Source of the DNA: a virus | Virus record (IMG/VR): IMGVR_UViG_3300029267_003762 | Location: 28,247-92,246 of that record | Reading direction: 5' to 3' (one strand) | Length of the DNA stretch: 64,000 nt | Shown here: in pieces, positions 6,850-14,679 of the stretch | Layout: every line of letters begins with the position of its first letter | Numbering within the stretch: position 1 is the stretch's first letter | The notes under the pieces: model-generated | Database searches by the model: none | Told to the model about the DNA's origin: nothing | Seen by the model: only the letters and a program-made list of their open reading frames with translations | Program-made: the position numbers and the translations under genes

Positions 6850-7165
6850 CTTTTGCCTCCTTCGGCTTCTCCACAGTACCTGTGGTATCGAGAAGCCACT
6901 TGGCGTACTTGTCCCCGCATGACGCCTTGTACAGGTTTTCAGCTCCATTCGGATGAAGAGCACATTCCCAGAGGGTGCCGAGAGGCGTCTCGATGACCAG
7001 CTTGATCTCGTTCTGTTCTGCTGCCCCGACCTCTCGCCCGTGCCCGTCCTTGAGGGAGACGTGGTGTGACCAATGCCGCACTCCAACGACTTTCACTTTC
7101 CCCTTTTCGAGCCACTTGTTGATCTTGGCGGTCAGGTCCATGGACTGTGCTTCGGTTAGAGCCAT
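6839..7165 (-). CDS. Hypothetical 108-residue protein
   Basis: ATG 7165 has an excellent RBS (AAAGGAGG). A helical N-terminus (AQSMDLTAKINKWLEKGKVKV) is followed by beta strands with His pairs (RHWSHHVSL). The stop overlaps the 508-residue gene by 11 bases. First gene of the leftward unit that starts in the 82-bp divergent region. No family recognised. Confidence 0.65.
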   Translation of the reverse strand: MALTEAQSMDLTAKINKWLEKGKVKVVGVRHWSHHVSLKDGHGREVGAAEQNEIKLVIETPLGTLWECALHPNGAENLYKASCGDKYAKWLLDTTGTVEKPKEAKDDR

Positions 7166-7232
7166 CTTTTTGCCTCCTTTGGCAGTAGTAGCAGAAGTAA
7201 GAAGAAGTCGGTAGATGCAAAGTAGCCGTCCG

Positions 7233-7241
7233 TGCTAGCCT
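7233..7241 (+). promoter_or_regulatory. Extended -10 element 6 bases before an ATG
   Basis: TG-C-TAGCCT ends at 7241 and the ATG of the CHAP hydrolase starts at 7248. There is no ribosome site between them, so transcription would begin at or next to the A of ATG. Nearly the same layout occurs at 60437-60452. No good -35 is seen, as expected for an extended -10. Confidence 0.45.
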
Positions 7242-7247
7242 TGCACC

Positions 7248-8927
7248 ATGGAGTCGCTAGGAAAAAGGGCGCTGGATGTGGCCTTCAAGGAGCTTGGGGT
7301 GGCGGAGGATCCGCCGCGCTCGAACACTGGGCCGCGGATCCGTGAGTACCTCGAGCCGTGTGTGCGGGGCGACCGCAACGTGAAGCTCGGGCTCAAGGCC
7401 TCGAACTGGTGCTTCACAGGAGACACCGAGATTCTGACGGAAGAGGGGTGGATGCGTTTGGATGACGTGTCCGAAGACGTTCAGGTAGCGCAGGTACATC
7501 CAAGGTCGATGCGCATCTCCCTCACCAGGACGGTCGCGGTCATCCACAAGGCGCACAAGGGCGCTCTGGCGGTCATGAGTCGGCGATCTCTGCGTTTGGT
7601 GTCCGACCCGGAGCATAGGTACTTCGGCAAGTGGTGGGTGAGCGCTAGGAGTGGAAGAAAGGACGTACCGGAGGTGGAGCTGCGCCCCGTAGCAGACCTG
7701 ACGGGTGCAGCAACGAAGCTGGTCGTTCCGCCCAGCCGCGGTCACTTCGAGTACGAAAGTGGGTGGAGCAGGCGTGACTTGAAGCTGTTGGGAGCGTTCT
7801 TGGCAGACGGCAGCATCGTCAACGGGAAGTTGCAGTTTCAGGTCAGCAGGGCGGACAAGATAGCGATGTTGCACGAGCTGGAACCTGACCGAGTCTGGGA
7901 AGCTCCCATGCCGTACGGGCCTAGGTCGAAGGAGGCTCTGACCAGTTTCTTCTTCGAGATGCCGTCGGAGTTTGCGGAGGCGTTCGATAAGTACAAAGTG
8001 CTGTCCCCCCGATTCATGTGGAACCTTCACAGGGAGCAGGCTGCTCTCGTGCTCGACACATGGGCGTCCTATGACGGCAGTGCTCGAGGCGGGTCCATTC
8101 GGCTGTCGCAGGCGTCCAAGGACAGGATCGACACGGCCCAGATGCTGGCCGTACTGGCTGGGTATTCCGGTCAGACACAGAAGCCGAAACAGCTCGGTGA
8201 GTTCGGTTCGACCATGCACTTTCTGACGTACGTCAAAGGCCCGCGTAACACGGAGATCCTCGACAAGAACGTCCGCTTGACCGAAGAGCAAGAAGTAGAC
8301 TTGTACTGCGTTCAGGTCCCCAGCGGGCTGATCATCGTCCGCCCTTCTGGGTACGGTAGGGCGCTGGTGGTAGGCAACTGCATGGCGTTCTCGAGCTGGT
8401 GCATGACCGAGGCCCTCGAGGACGGCGAGGTCCCCCCTCACGGCTACCGTGCGGGGGTCGTCGAGGCTGTGGCTGACGTGCGCAGCCCGCACGCCAAGTT
8501 CTCGGGCGTTTGGCACCCGGTCGAGACGGTAAGAAAGAAGCTCTGGACGCCGTTCGAAGGAGACCTGGCCATCTGGGACCGGTCGACCACAGATCCGAAC
8601 ACGTCTTGGTGGCGGCACGTGAACCGGGTCGTGAAGTACGACGCCGGTGTCGGCGAGTTCGACACCATCGGCGGCAACGAACGGGACCAGGTGCGGGTCG
8701 CCGCACACCACGTGTCCGAGATCAAGCTGCTCGGCTTCATCGCCTACCCGCAGCCCGAGGACAAGCCCGAGCCCAAGCAGATCGACGCGCTGACGCACGC
8801 CAACCTGCTCGGACTCGTGGCCCGTACCATCGACGGAATGTTGCGCGACTCGCACACCGAGATGATGGAGTCGCACCACATGGACGACGACGACGACGAC
8901 GACTACGACGACGACTACGACGACTAG
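7248..8927 (+). CDS. CHAP/NlpC-P60-like cell-wall hydrolase split by an intein
   Basis: The 559-residue precursor contains an intein at residues 55-377; the spliced product is 236 residues. The exteins join as KASNW|CMAFSSWCM, the catalytic-Cys signature of CHAP/NlpC-type hydrolases (family form WCAxFVxWC). H in WWRHVNRV and the GGNERDQV motif also fit. The N-extein (ALDVAFKELGV...GPRIREYL) matches the usual helical start. The C-terminus is an almost pure Asp/Tyr tail. The likely role is peptidoglycan cleavage at lysis or entry. Neighbours are unrelated leftward genes. Confidence 0.8.
   Translation: MESLGKRALDVAFKELGVAEDPPRSNTGPRIREYLEPCVRGDRNVKLGLKASNWCFTGDTEILTEEGWMRLDDVSEDVQVAQVHPRSMRISLTRTVAVIHKAHKGALAVMSRRSLRLVSDPEHRYFGKWWVSARSGRKDVPEVELRPVADLTGAATKLVVPPSRGHFEYESGWSRRDLKLLGAFLADGSIVNGKLQFQVSRADKIAMLHELEPDRVWEAPMPYGPRSKEALTSFFFEMPSEFAEAFDKYKVLSPRFMWNLHREQAALVLDTWASYDGSARGGSIRLSQASKDRIDTAQMLAVLAGYSGQTQKPKQLGEFGSTMHFLTYVKGPRNTEILDKNVRLTEEQEVDLYCVQVPSGLIIVRPSGYGRALVVGNCMAFSSWCMTEALEDGEVPPHGYRAGVVEAVADVRSPHAKFSGVWHPVETVRKKLWTPFEGDLAIWDRSTTDPNTSWWRHVNRVVKYDAGVGEFDTIGGNERDQVRVAAHHVSEIKLLGFIAYPQPEDKPEPKQIDALTHANLLGLVARTIDGMLRDSHTEMMESHHMDDDDDDDYDDDYDD
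7410..8378 (+). mobile_element. Intein (323 aa) with LAGLIDADG homing-endonuclease domain
   Basis: Block A starts with Cys1 (CFTGDTEIL). Block B has His in DPEHRYF. Dodecapeptide-like motifs are LLGAFLADGSI and VLDTWASYDGS. Block F contains DLYCVQV. It ends VVGN followed by extein Cys. The penultimate residue is Gly instead of the usual His, which occurs in some active inteins but may slow Asn cyclisation. Insertion is exactly before the catalytic Cys codon (8379-8381). Confidence 0.88.
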
Positions 8928-8929
8928 CC

Positions 8930-10189
8930 CTACCTCTGAGTCGCCCTCTTGATGATGTCGCTGAACTTCCTGACGTCCGGCGACTCCATCTTCGGATCCC
9001 TGATCACTGCGGTCAGGGCGTTCTCGAGCTCGGTGATGCGCTTCGAGCGCGCCTCGTTGCTCTCCCGAAGTTGCCTGATCGTCTCGATGTTGTTGGACAG
9101 CTCTGTTGCGTTGGCGTTGAGGGACTCGTGGAGCTTCTCGATGCGCCCGTCCATCTCTGTGACGGTCGTCTGCAACTTCGTGTTCTTCTCCTTGAGCTTG
9201 CCGATACCCCTGCGGATCCTTGAGAACGCCTGCTCAACGGACTCTTCCTCGTCGGGAAGCGCGAGCTGGGACTGCACTCTCATGAGGTGGGCCTCGAGCT
9301 CGTTGCGGATGACGTCGACGACCGGCGTGAGCCTCAAGAGGCCCGTGCCGGTACCGCCAAGCGAGTGGTACACCTCCTCCAGTGTGCCGGCGATGCGCTC
9401 GTAGGCTTCCACGGCGCTCTCATCCGGCCTGCTCTTCCCGATGGCGTCGCCAATGGACACCAGTTGCGACATGAGCTTGCCGCTTGCCACCTTCTGGTTC
9501 TCGAGGTCTTGCACGACTCGTGCAGCGGCCTTGTCGACGAACTCGTCCCTGTGGGCCCCCAGGGTTGCGCGCGTGCGCCTCAGCACGTCGTGGTTCCATG
9601 AGTCGGTGTTCGGGTCCACCTCGATTGGCCTCTTCGCGAGCTCGTTGGCCGCCTCCATCGGGCCCTTGAGGTACTTCTCCAGCAGCCTGAAGTTGCCGTC
9701 GAGGTGGTCGCATGGAACGATGCCGCAGTGCTTGACCAGCGTTCGGACCTCGTAGTTGAGCGCTTCGATGTGCCCGTTGAGCAGTTGCGACAGTCCGGCG
9801 GCGCTGGTGACTGGGAGCTCTTGAGGCTCCTTGCCGACGTGCTTGAGCCCGTTGGTGATCGAGATGAGCGAGTCCTCCAGGGCCCCAACGAGCTTCTCAT
9901 GCGTCTCCCTGCCCGACATCTTCTTGAGCTCCTCGATCTTCTCGACGAGCTGCCTCTCGTTGGAGTTCGGTTGGAGCCCAGCTGCGACGTTGACACGCTG
10001 GATGGCGGCGGAGAGCGTCGTGTGCATGGCTTGGTAGAGCCGAACGTGGTCTTTGAGGAGGTCCACTTGCTCAACGAGCTCATCGACCCGTGCGAGCTTT
10101 GCCCGCACGTACGCCCCGGTGACATCGACTTCGATGAAGTCCTTGTCGCCTTTGAGGGCCTCGAAGCCCTCTTTCGTTTTCTCTGTCAC
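8930..10189 (-). CDS. Long coiled-coil protein
   Basis: A 419-residue protein, ATG 10189, 11 bases after the stop of the preceding gene. Predominantly helical with heptads: residues about 30-60, 70-95 and especially 310-400 (KLKEKNTKLQTTVTEMDGRIEKL...). Cys appears only in HCGIVPCDH near residue 155. The stop falls 2 bases from the stop of the convergent hydrolase. No recognised family; a structural or DNA-organising role is possible. Confidence 0.65.
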   Translation of the reverse strand: MTEKTKEGFEALKGDKDFIEVDVTGAYVRAKLARVDELVEQVDLLKDHVRLYQAMHTTLSAAIQRVNVAAGLQPNSNERQLVEKIEELKKMSGRETHEKLVGALEDSLISITNGLKHVGKEPQELPVTSAAGLSQLLNGHIEALNYEVRTLVKHCGIVPCDHLDGNFRLLEKYLKGPMEAANELAKRPIEVDPNTDSWNHDVLRRTRATLGAHRDEFVDKAAARVVQDLENQKVASGKLMSQLVSIGDAIGKSRPDESAVEAYERIAGTLEEVYHSLGGTGTGLLRLTPVVDVIRNELEAHLMRVQSQLALPDEEESVEQAFSRIRRGIGKLKEKNTKLQTTVTEMDGRIEKLHESLNANATELSNNIETIRQLRESNEARSKRITELENALTAVIRDPKMESPDVRKFSDIIKRATQR

Positions 10190-10200
10190 TGCTTCCTCCT

Positions 10201-11094
10201 TCAGCTGACGCGGCCAGCAGTCTGCGTGTCATTCGAGGTGATGACGTCCTTGCGGGCGACCTTGCGTGCGGCCCTGCCCCTCGCAGGTGCCTTCGTAGTC
10301 TTCTTGGCCGCCGTCTTCTTCTCCTTGGGTTCTTTGCCGGCGACGCCGTCCTGCACCTTCTCGACGTTGACGAGGCGGAACTTGCCCTCGCCGATGGAGC
10401 GGTCGGCCCACAGCCCATTCTCCTGGGCCAGGGTGAGGATGCGGACGAGCTCCTCCTCCTTGATGTGGCGCGTGTCGGCGGGGTGCGTGGGGGCGACCCA
10501 CCAGTCGAACGTGCAGTACACGTCTGTGAGGTAGTCGGTCTTCTTGATCGCGGTCCTCGGGCCCTGCATGGTCATGACCTGGATCGCCCGCTCCTCGCAG
10601 CCGTCCGGCTCGGTCACGTACATGCGGCCGGCAGTGGTGATGCGGTAGAACAGAAGCTGGTTGCCGTGGTCCAGCCCCTCGGGCTTGATCTCGGTGCCGT
10701 GCTTGAGGTGTTCGGTCTTCGGGCGGTCCTGCAGGATCCTGTGCACCGAGACCGTCTCTTTGATGCACGCCTTCGGGCAGCGGGCGAACATGTACATCTG
10801 GCCCTCGGAGTTCCTGGGAAAGCCGATCCAGGAGCGCTCCTCCTTCTCCTGCCCCTCGATGGCCTCGAGGTTCTCTTCGTCCTGCTGCTCGGTGAGCTCG
10901 TCACGCTCTTTCACCTTCGTCTTGAGCTCGGCGTAGCTCTTCTTCGGCTTCTTCGCCTGCTGGTCGCCGGCGATGACGAGGGGGTTCAGGGGGTGGCCGC
11001 CGATGATGCGGTTCGGCGCCTCGACGACGATCGTGATGCGGTAGACGTCGTAGAACTGCTTGGGGCTGGTGTCGTACTTGTCGAGTAGGTTCAT
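10201..11094 (-). CDS. Hypothetical 297-residue protein with basic tail
   Basis: ATG 11094 has RBS GAAGGAGA. The central part (residues about 85-210) is a mixed fold with three Cys (ARCPKAC, DGCEE, VYCTFDWW). The last about 45 residues are Lys/Arg/Ala-rich (KKTAAKKTTKAPARGRAARK) as in nucleic-acid-binding tails. It is the first gene downstream of the 1-kb pentad array in the leftward direction, so it may depend on or regulate that array (inference). Confidence 0.65.
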   Translation of the reverse strand: MNLLDKYDTSPKQFYDVYRITIVVEAPNRIIGGHPLNPLVIAGDQQAKKPKKSYAELKTKVKERDELTEQQDEENLEAIEGQEKEERSWIGFPRNSEGQMYMFARCPKACIKETVSVHRILQDRPKTEHLKHGTEIKPEGLDHGNQLLFYRITTAGRMYVTEPDGCEERAIQVMTMQGPRTAIKKTDYLTDVYCTFDWWVAPTHPADTRHIKEEELVRILTLAQENGLWADRSIGEGKFRLVNVEKVQDGVAGKEPKEKKTAAKKTTKAPARGRAARKVARKDVITSNDTQTAGRVS

Positions 11095-11163
11095 CTTCTA
11101 TCTCCTTCAGGTAGTGATTGGTTCAAGGAAGAAGTAAGGAAGCTGCTTGGACAGGCTAGGCCT

Positions 11164-12203
11164 GTCGCCAGGGTTGCCGTGACCAGGCGCGTCGATCGGC
11201 AAGGGGAGGTGTGGCAAGTCACTGGCACCGGTTCAGGCGGGTAGGTCGATTGGTTTGGTCAGAAGTGGTGAGGCATGTCGCACGGGTGGGATGGAGCGGG
11301 CACGGTTCGTCGGGCGGCAAGGTGAGGTGCGAGAAGGCACGTCGGCGGGCACGAGAAGGTCCGGCGCAGTGCGTCGACCGAGTGGGCATGACTTGGCTGA
11401 TCGATAGGGACGGCCCGACCAGGCTCGTCGGACGAGAAGGAATGGCGCGGTATGTCGTACGGCATGATGTGGGCTTGGCGGGATTGGGGTGAATAGTCGA
11501 CCAGTTCGGATGAATCAGGCACGTCGAAGAGTCCGGTAAGGCATGGCCCGTCGTGTGTCCTGGTCTGCCTTGGCATGTCCTGCGATGGGGCGTGCATCGG
11601 TTCGTCGCAAAGCTGGGCGTGGTTCGGTTCGTCGACCGGAGTGATTCGTTGAGGAACGGATTGTCGATCGTGTCTGGTCGGGACCGGTTTGGGCCGTCGC
11701 ATGAACCTGAACTGGGAAGGCATGTCGACTGGTCCGGCGAGGTAAGGTACGTCGGATGGGCCGGATGAGTGGGGCACAGCTCGTCGCGTGAGTCGTAAGA
11801 CACGAACTGGTGAGGCATGGGTTGTCGAGCGGGCCGGTACGACTTTAGCACGGAACGTCGAATGGCCAAGCAAGGTACGGTTTGTCGCATGGGAAGGCTG
11901 GGAACGGATCGATGGTGGTCAGTCGCGTGGCGTGGTGCGGGTCGGATCGGATGGTTCAGCCCTGGCCAGTCGAAGGATCGGGAGTGGTGGGGCCTGTCGG
12001 CTGGGACGGGTCGGAAGGGTTTGGTGAGTCGCCTGGGCTGGCATGTGCGGGTCCGGAGTGTCAGACGGTTTGGCGTGGTCAGTCCCCTAGTTCGATACGG
12101 AGTGTCGGACGGGTGGACCGGGAGTGGCCCGTCGGATGGACTGGAGAGGAGTGGGCGGGTTCGGAGTGTCGGTAGGGTCGGTGCGCCGCAGCGAGGCATG
12201 TCA
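11164..12203. repeat. Non-coding array of 34 degenerate units: GTCG marks spaced 27+5n, filled with NNGGN pentads
   Basis: GTCG (sometimes GTCA, GTCC or ATCG) recurs at 11164, 11191, 11218, 11245, 11277, 11309, 11341, 11373, 11400, 11427, 11454, 11496, 11523 and so on to 12200. I count 15 spacings of 27, 10 of 32, one each of 37 and 42, a few off by one (28, 33, 38) and three irregular. Inside units GG sits every 5 bases (pentads NNGGN), then two bases and GTCGN. 27 and 32 are not both multiples of 3, so this is not coding. The array fills the gap between two leftward genes. The other bases vary freely. Confidence 0.9.
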
Positions 12204-12509
12204 AAAGGGCGGCTCCTCGTCACCGTCTACCACAGGCAGGTCCCGGAGGTAGTCATCGAGCTCGAGGGGCCATGGTGGCAATCCGCTACCGCATCGGCCG
12301 CTGCCGTGGCGGTGCGGGAAAGGGTAAGCATCACAGCCGCAGACTCCGTACTTGTCGAACTGCACGGTCCTCATCCACTTGCAGAGAGGGCGGCCCGGTC
12401 GGCACTCCGGCATGTGCACGACCACGGTCCTGTTCACCACGTAGCACCTCCCGCCGCCTGCCTCGAGCTCGCGGGTGGTTCGCGCCCTCTTGTGAACGAG
12501 CTTACTCAT
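12201..12509 (-). CDS. Cys/His-rich small protein
   Basis: A 102-residue protein starting at ATG 12509 inside the end of the upstream gene (8-base overlap). Cys at CRPGRPLC (about residues 36-43) and CGCDAYPFPHRH (about 57-68) suggests a zinc site. An acidic end (VVDGDEEPPF) runs to the edge of the pentad array. Function unknown. Confidence 0.6.
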   Translation of the reverse strand: MSKLVHKRARTTRELEAGGGRCYVVNRTVVVHMPECRPGRPLCKWMRTVQFDKYGVCGCDAYPFPHRHGSGRCGSGLPPWPLELDDYLRDLPVVDGDEEPPF

Positions 12510-12756
12510 TCTTCGTTGCGAGGTTCATCTTGCTGATTGGGATGTTGAGGTACTCACGTACCTTCTCCGATTCCTCGTGCGAAAGGGCCCGCGGAACGCC
12601 CTCGCACAGGTGCTTGCCGATGGCGTAGTGCCTGTCGACGTCGTTCCTCAACAGCCGTCCGCATCGCGGGCAATAGTACATCGGACGGCTGTCCTTGCGG
12701 GCAGCGTTGTACGCCATCCGAAGGTGATTCCTCGGATACACGGACAGGTTGAGCAT
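12502..12756 (-). CDS. Zinc-finger protein, 84 residues
   Basis: ATG 12756 with RBS AAAGGAGG. CPRCG (about residue 29) plus H...GKHLC (43-51) forms a C2HC zinc finger, followed by a helical end. It is the first gene of a short leftward unit and is preceded by the repeated 18-bp element at 12789. A DNA- or RNA-binding regulator is plausible. Confidence 0.65.
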   Translation of the reverse strand: MLNLSVYPRNHLRMAYNAARKDSRPMYYCPRCGRLLRNDVDRHYAIGKHLCEGVPRALSHEESEKVREYLNIPISKMNLATKNE

Positions 12757-12788
12757 GGTTCCTCCTTTCGTGAGGTAGGGGCTGAGAG

Positions 12789-12806
12789 CGCTGCTCTTAT
12801 GCCCCC
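12789..12806 (-). promoter_or_regulatory. Repeated 18-bp element upstream of a leftward unit (copy 1)
   Basis: On the minus strand the sequence is GGGGGCATAAGAGCAGCG, identical to 60389-60406. Both copies lie 27-33 bases before the start of a leftward gene with a strong RBS, and both have CAAAAA(A)G about 10 bases further upstream. CATAAG may serve as the -10. The exact duplication between two unrelated loci indicates a phage promoter or regulator site. Confidence 0.65.
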
Positions 12807-12841
12807 AGTCTTCTTCTTTTTGCGCAGAAACAGAACAGAGG

Positions 12842-12870
12842 TTGACCGGACGGGCAAGACGACCTACGCT
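12842..12870 (+). promoter_or_regulatory. Promoter for the transglycosylase gene
   Basis: TTGACC (12842-12847), 17 bp, TACGCT (12865-12870). The predicted start near 12877 is followed at once by a terminator hairpin (12895-12915) and then the gene at 12931, which suggests attenuation or timing control. Confidence 0.55.
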
Positions 12871-12894
12871 GCGCTCAATCCAACCGTACCGAAG

Positions 12895-12915
12895 GCCTTC
12901 TCAGGAAGGCTTTTT
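12895..12915 (+). terminator. Intrinsic terminator in the leader of the transglycosylase gene
   Basis: GCCTTC-TCAG-GAAGGC is followed directly by TTTTT: a textbook rho-independent terminator for rightward transcription. It lies between the promoter at 12842 and the start codon at 12931 and would have to be bypassed for expression. Confidence 0.7.
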
Positions 12916-12930
12916 GCGTAGGAGAGCACC

Positions 12931-13803
12931 ATGTTGAGCAAGTTCGCTGAGATGATCTTCACTCTTCTTCTGGCTTTCGGTGGCGAGAAGTACGCAGGCA
13001 ACAGTCCGTACAGCTTCGAGATCGCTCAGGGCTGTGGGACGAACCAGGGCTCGCCGGCGTGCGCGCTCACGCCTCAATGCGAGGTCAAGGCTTGGAGGTG
13101 TGCGCCGCCGCGCTGGTCTCCGGCCCGGGAGGCTTGGGTCCTTCCTGAGAGCAGCGCGAAGGCCAAGGAGCGGTACCACAAGATCGCCGAGTCGATCGCC
13201 AGGGTGTCGTTCTGGCATGCCAGGTGCCGGGATGAATGGGGAACCGTGAGGGAGGACTGCACGCCCAGCGGCTGGCCCGAGGGGCCCGAAAGCCTGGCGC
13301 GCGTCGCGGCCACAACAGCCTTGTGGGAGAGCGGCCTGCGGGAGGACATCATGTTCGGGCACGCCCCGATGGGCCGCGGCGCCATGGGGGAGACGTGCCT
13401 CGCCCAGATCATGCCCAACCAGATCCGTCAGTTCGCCTCGTGGATACCCCAGGATGAGCTCGACACCTACGACAAGCTGCCGCTCGGCAAGGAGCGGGCC
13501 GAGTGGGACGAGAAGTGGGCGCAGCGGATGCTCGGCGACTCCCCACAAGAACTCGATCGGTGCTTCGACGTCGCGCTGCGCGCACTCGCTCGGGCCCGAG
13601 GGGCCTGCGTCGGTCGACAGGGCGGCGGATGGGCCTACAAGATGTGGGCGATGTACGGCACGGGCAACCGCTGCTCGAGCTTCGGCATCCACGACGACTT
13701 CGCCGCCAAGCGCGCCAGCACCTATCACCGGATGAAGAGCTACAAGCCCTCCCCTGGCGCCGCCCCGCAGACCCCCGTTCCGGAGAAAACCGCTTCAAAC
13801 TAG
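12931..13803 (+). CDS. Secreted or membrane-anchored lytic transglycosylase-like protein
   Basis: A 290-residue protein, ATG 12931 after RBS AGGAG. The N-terminus (MLSKFAEMIFTLLLAFGG) is a weak signal or anchor. The core has a lysozyme-like signature: WESGL with the candidate catalytic Glu (about residue 133), GETCLAQIMP (about 153-162) matching the SLT motif, and a later GGGWAYKMWAMYG. Several Cys pairs suggest a periplasmic, disulfide-bonded fold. Likely cleaves peptidoglycan at lysis. Independent unit with its own promoter and terminators. Confidence 0.7.
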   Translation: MLSKFAEMIFTLLLAFGGEKYAGNSPYSFEIAQGCGTNQGSPACALTPQCEVKAWRCAPPRWSPAREAWVLPESSAKAKERYHKIAESIARVSFWHARCRDEWGTVREDCTPSGWPEGPESLARVAATTALWESGLREDIMFGHAPMGRGAMGETCLAQIMPNQIRQFASWIPQDELDTYDKLPLGKERAEWDEKWAQRMLGDSPQELDRCFDVALRALARARGACVGRQGGGWAYKMWAMYGTGNRCSSFGIHDDFAAKRASTYHRMKSYKPSPGAAPQTPVPEKTASN

Positions 13804-13815
13804 GAGTTAGAGAAA

Positions 13816-13833
13816 GGGCGGCCGGGGCCGCCC
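13816..13833. terminator. GC hairpin between convergent genes
   Basis: GGGCGGCC-GG-GGCCGCCC is an 8-bp perfect stem in the 34-bp gap between the convergent transglycosylase and leftward genes. No T-run is present on either side, so it probably works as a bidirectional pause or weak terminator. Confidence 0.55.
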
Positions 13834-13837
13834 GCGC

Positions 13838-14149
13838 TTACCTGTGGCGAGGCCACAGGCAGTCGTAGTCGTTTCTGACTACCTGTTGGCAGGTCTCCGG
13901 CAGATCCTCGAACCGTATCTTCTTGCCCAGATGCCTGTATCTTGGTCTGTCGATCTGCACGTCACTGAACCCGTGCATGCCGATGCCTTGTGGATGGGTT
14001 GGGTATGGTGACATTCCCAAGTACATGAACTGGCCGCCCACACGCTTTCGCGTGAAGACTACCGTGTACCTGTCAGCAGTGGTGCCGCCATTGTCGTAGC
14101 AGCGCACGTATCTCGGGCTCACAGCTCCAATCTCCTCGAGGCTTTTCAT
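13838..14149 (-). CDS. Conserved-type phage protein of unknown function
   Basis: A 103-residue protein; ATG overlaps the upstream stop (ATGA). It shows a compact pattern that I associate with a family common in large phages: RYTVVFTRKR, YLGMSPYPTHPQGIGMHGFS, HLGKKIRFEDLPETCQ, DYDCLW. Function is not established. Last gene of a leftward operon of six. Confidence 0.7.
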   Translation of the reverse strand: MKSLEEIGAVSPRYVRCYDNGGTTADRYTVVFTRKRVGGQFMYLGMSPYPTHPQGIGMHGFSDVQIDRPRYRHLGKKIRFEDLPETCQQVVRNDYDCLWPRHR

Positions 14150-14679
14150 GTGGTCAGCTCCTCATAGAGCTTGTAGATTCGATGGATGTTGCGGGCGATC
14201 ATGGGTCTTCCGCGTTTGAACTGCAGTCTTGAGGTCTTGTACCCGAGCTTCTCTGCGAGGAAAGCCTCGGTGTAACCCTCGTTTTTGAGCAGTTCGAGCT
14301 TTCGCAGGGCCCTGGTGGAGCCCATGATGGTCACTTCGTTGGGAACGTCCGCAGTCACGGCGAGAATGGCCTCTTCGGTCTTCTTGCGAATCTGCTTCTT
14401 CGTGCCGTTGCGGATGCGTCGAAGTGTGGTGTCACCGACTCCGGAGATGTCCTGGATGGTCCGTCGGCCGATGCCCTTCTTCGAGAGTTTGAGCATGTGC
14501 GCCCGGGCCTTGTCGGCCGGCACGAGGCCATTCCAGTCCCCGCCACGGTTGTACTTCTGCCTCATGCGCGCGTAGGAACGATTGGCCTCGCTGCACGGCT
14601 CACAGCGACACCCCGTGACGTAGCGCGCCCGCGTCCCGTGCTCAAACCGCTCGGGACCGGGCATGTCCTTGGGCCTCAT
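14146..14679 (-). CDS. Helix-turn-helix DNA-binding protein with Cys motif
   Basis: A 177-residue protein. The N-terminus HGTRARYVTGCRCEPCSEANRSY resembles the Cys segment of small actinophage-type regulators. Two HTH-like regions follow: residues about 67-95 (GIGRRTIQDISGVGDTTLRRIRNG) and 134-165 (GYTEAFLAEKLGYKTSRLQFKRG). It probably acts as a transcription regulator. Coupled by ATGA overlaps on both sides. Confidence 0.65.
   Translation of the reverse strand: MRPKDMPGPERFEHGTRARYVTGCRCEPCSEANRSYARMRQKYNRGGDWNGLVPADKARAHMLKLSKKGIGRRTIQDISGVGDTTLRRIRNGTKKQIRKKTEEAILAVTADVPNEVTIMGSTRALRKLELLKNEGYTEAFLAEKLGYKTSRLQFKRGRPMIARNIHRIYKLYEELTT

Noticed and set aside
7410-8378. Free-standing homing endonuclease or group I intron in the hydrolase gene
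   Set aside because: The insert is in frame, starts with Cys, ends with Asn before Cys and carries splicing blocks, so it is an intein.
11164-12203. CRISPR array
   Set aside because: The repeated part is only GTCG plus a loose pentad grain; there are no 23-40 bp repeats and no cas genes.
11219-12223. A 334-codon leftward open frame and several other frames across the pentad array
   Set aside because: Sequence is low complexity (Pro/Thr/Arg/Ser), other frames are open too, there is no ribosome site, and the unit spacings of 27 and 32 break any codon phase. The array is better read as non-coding.
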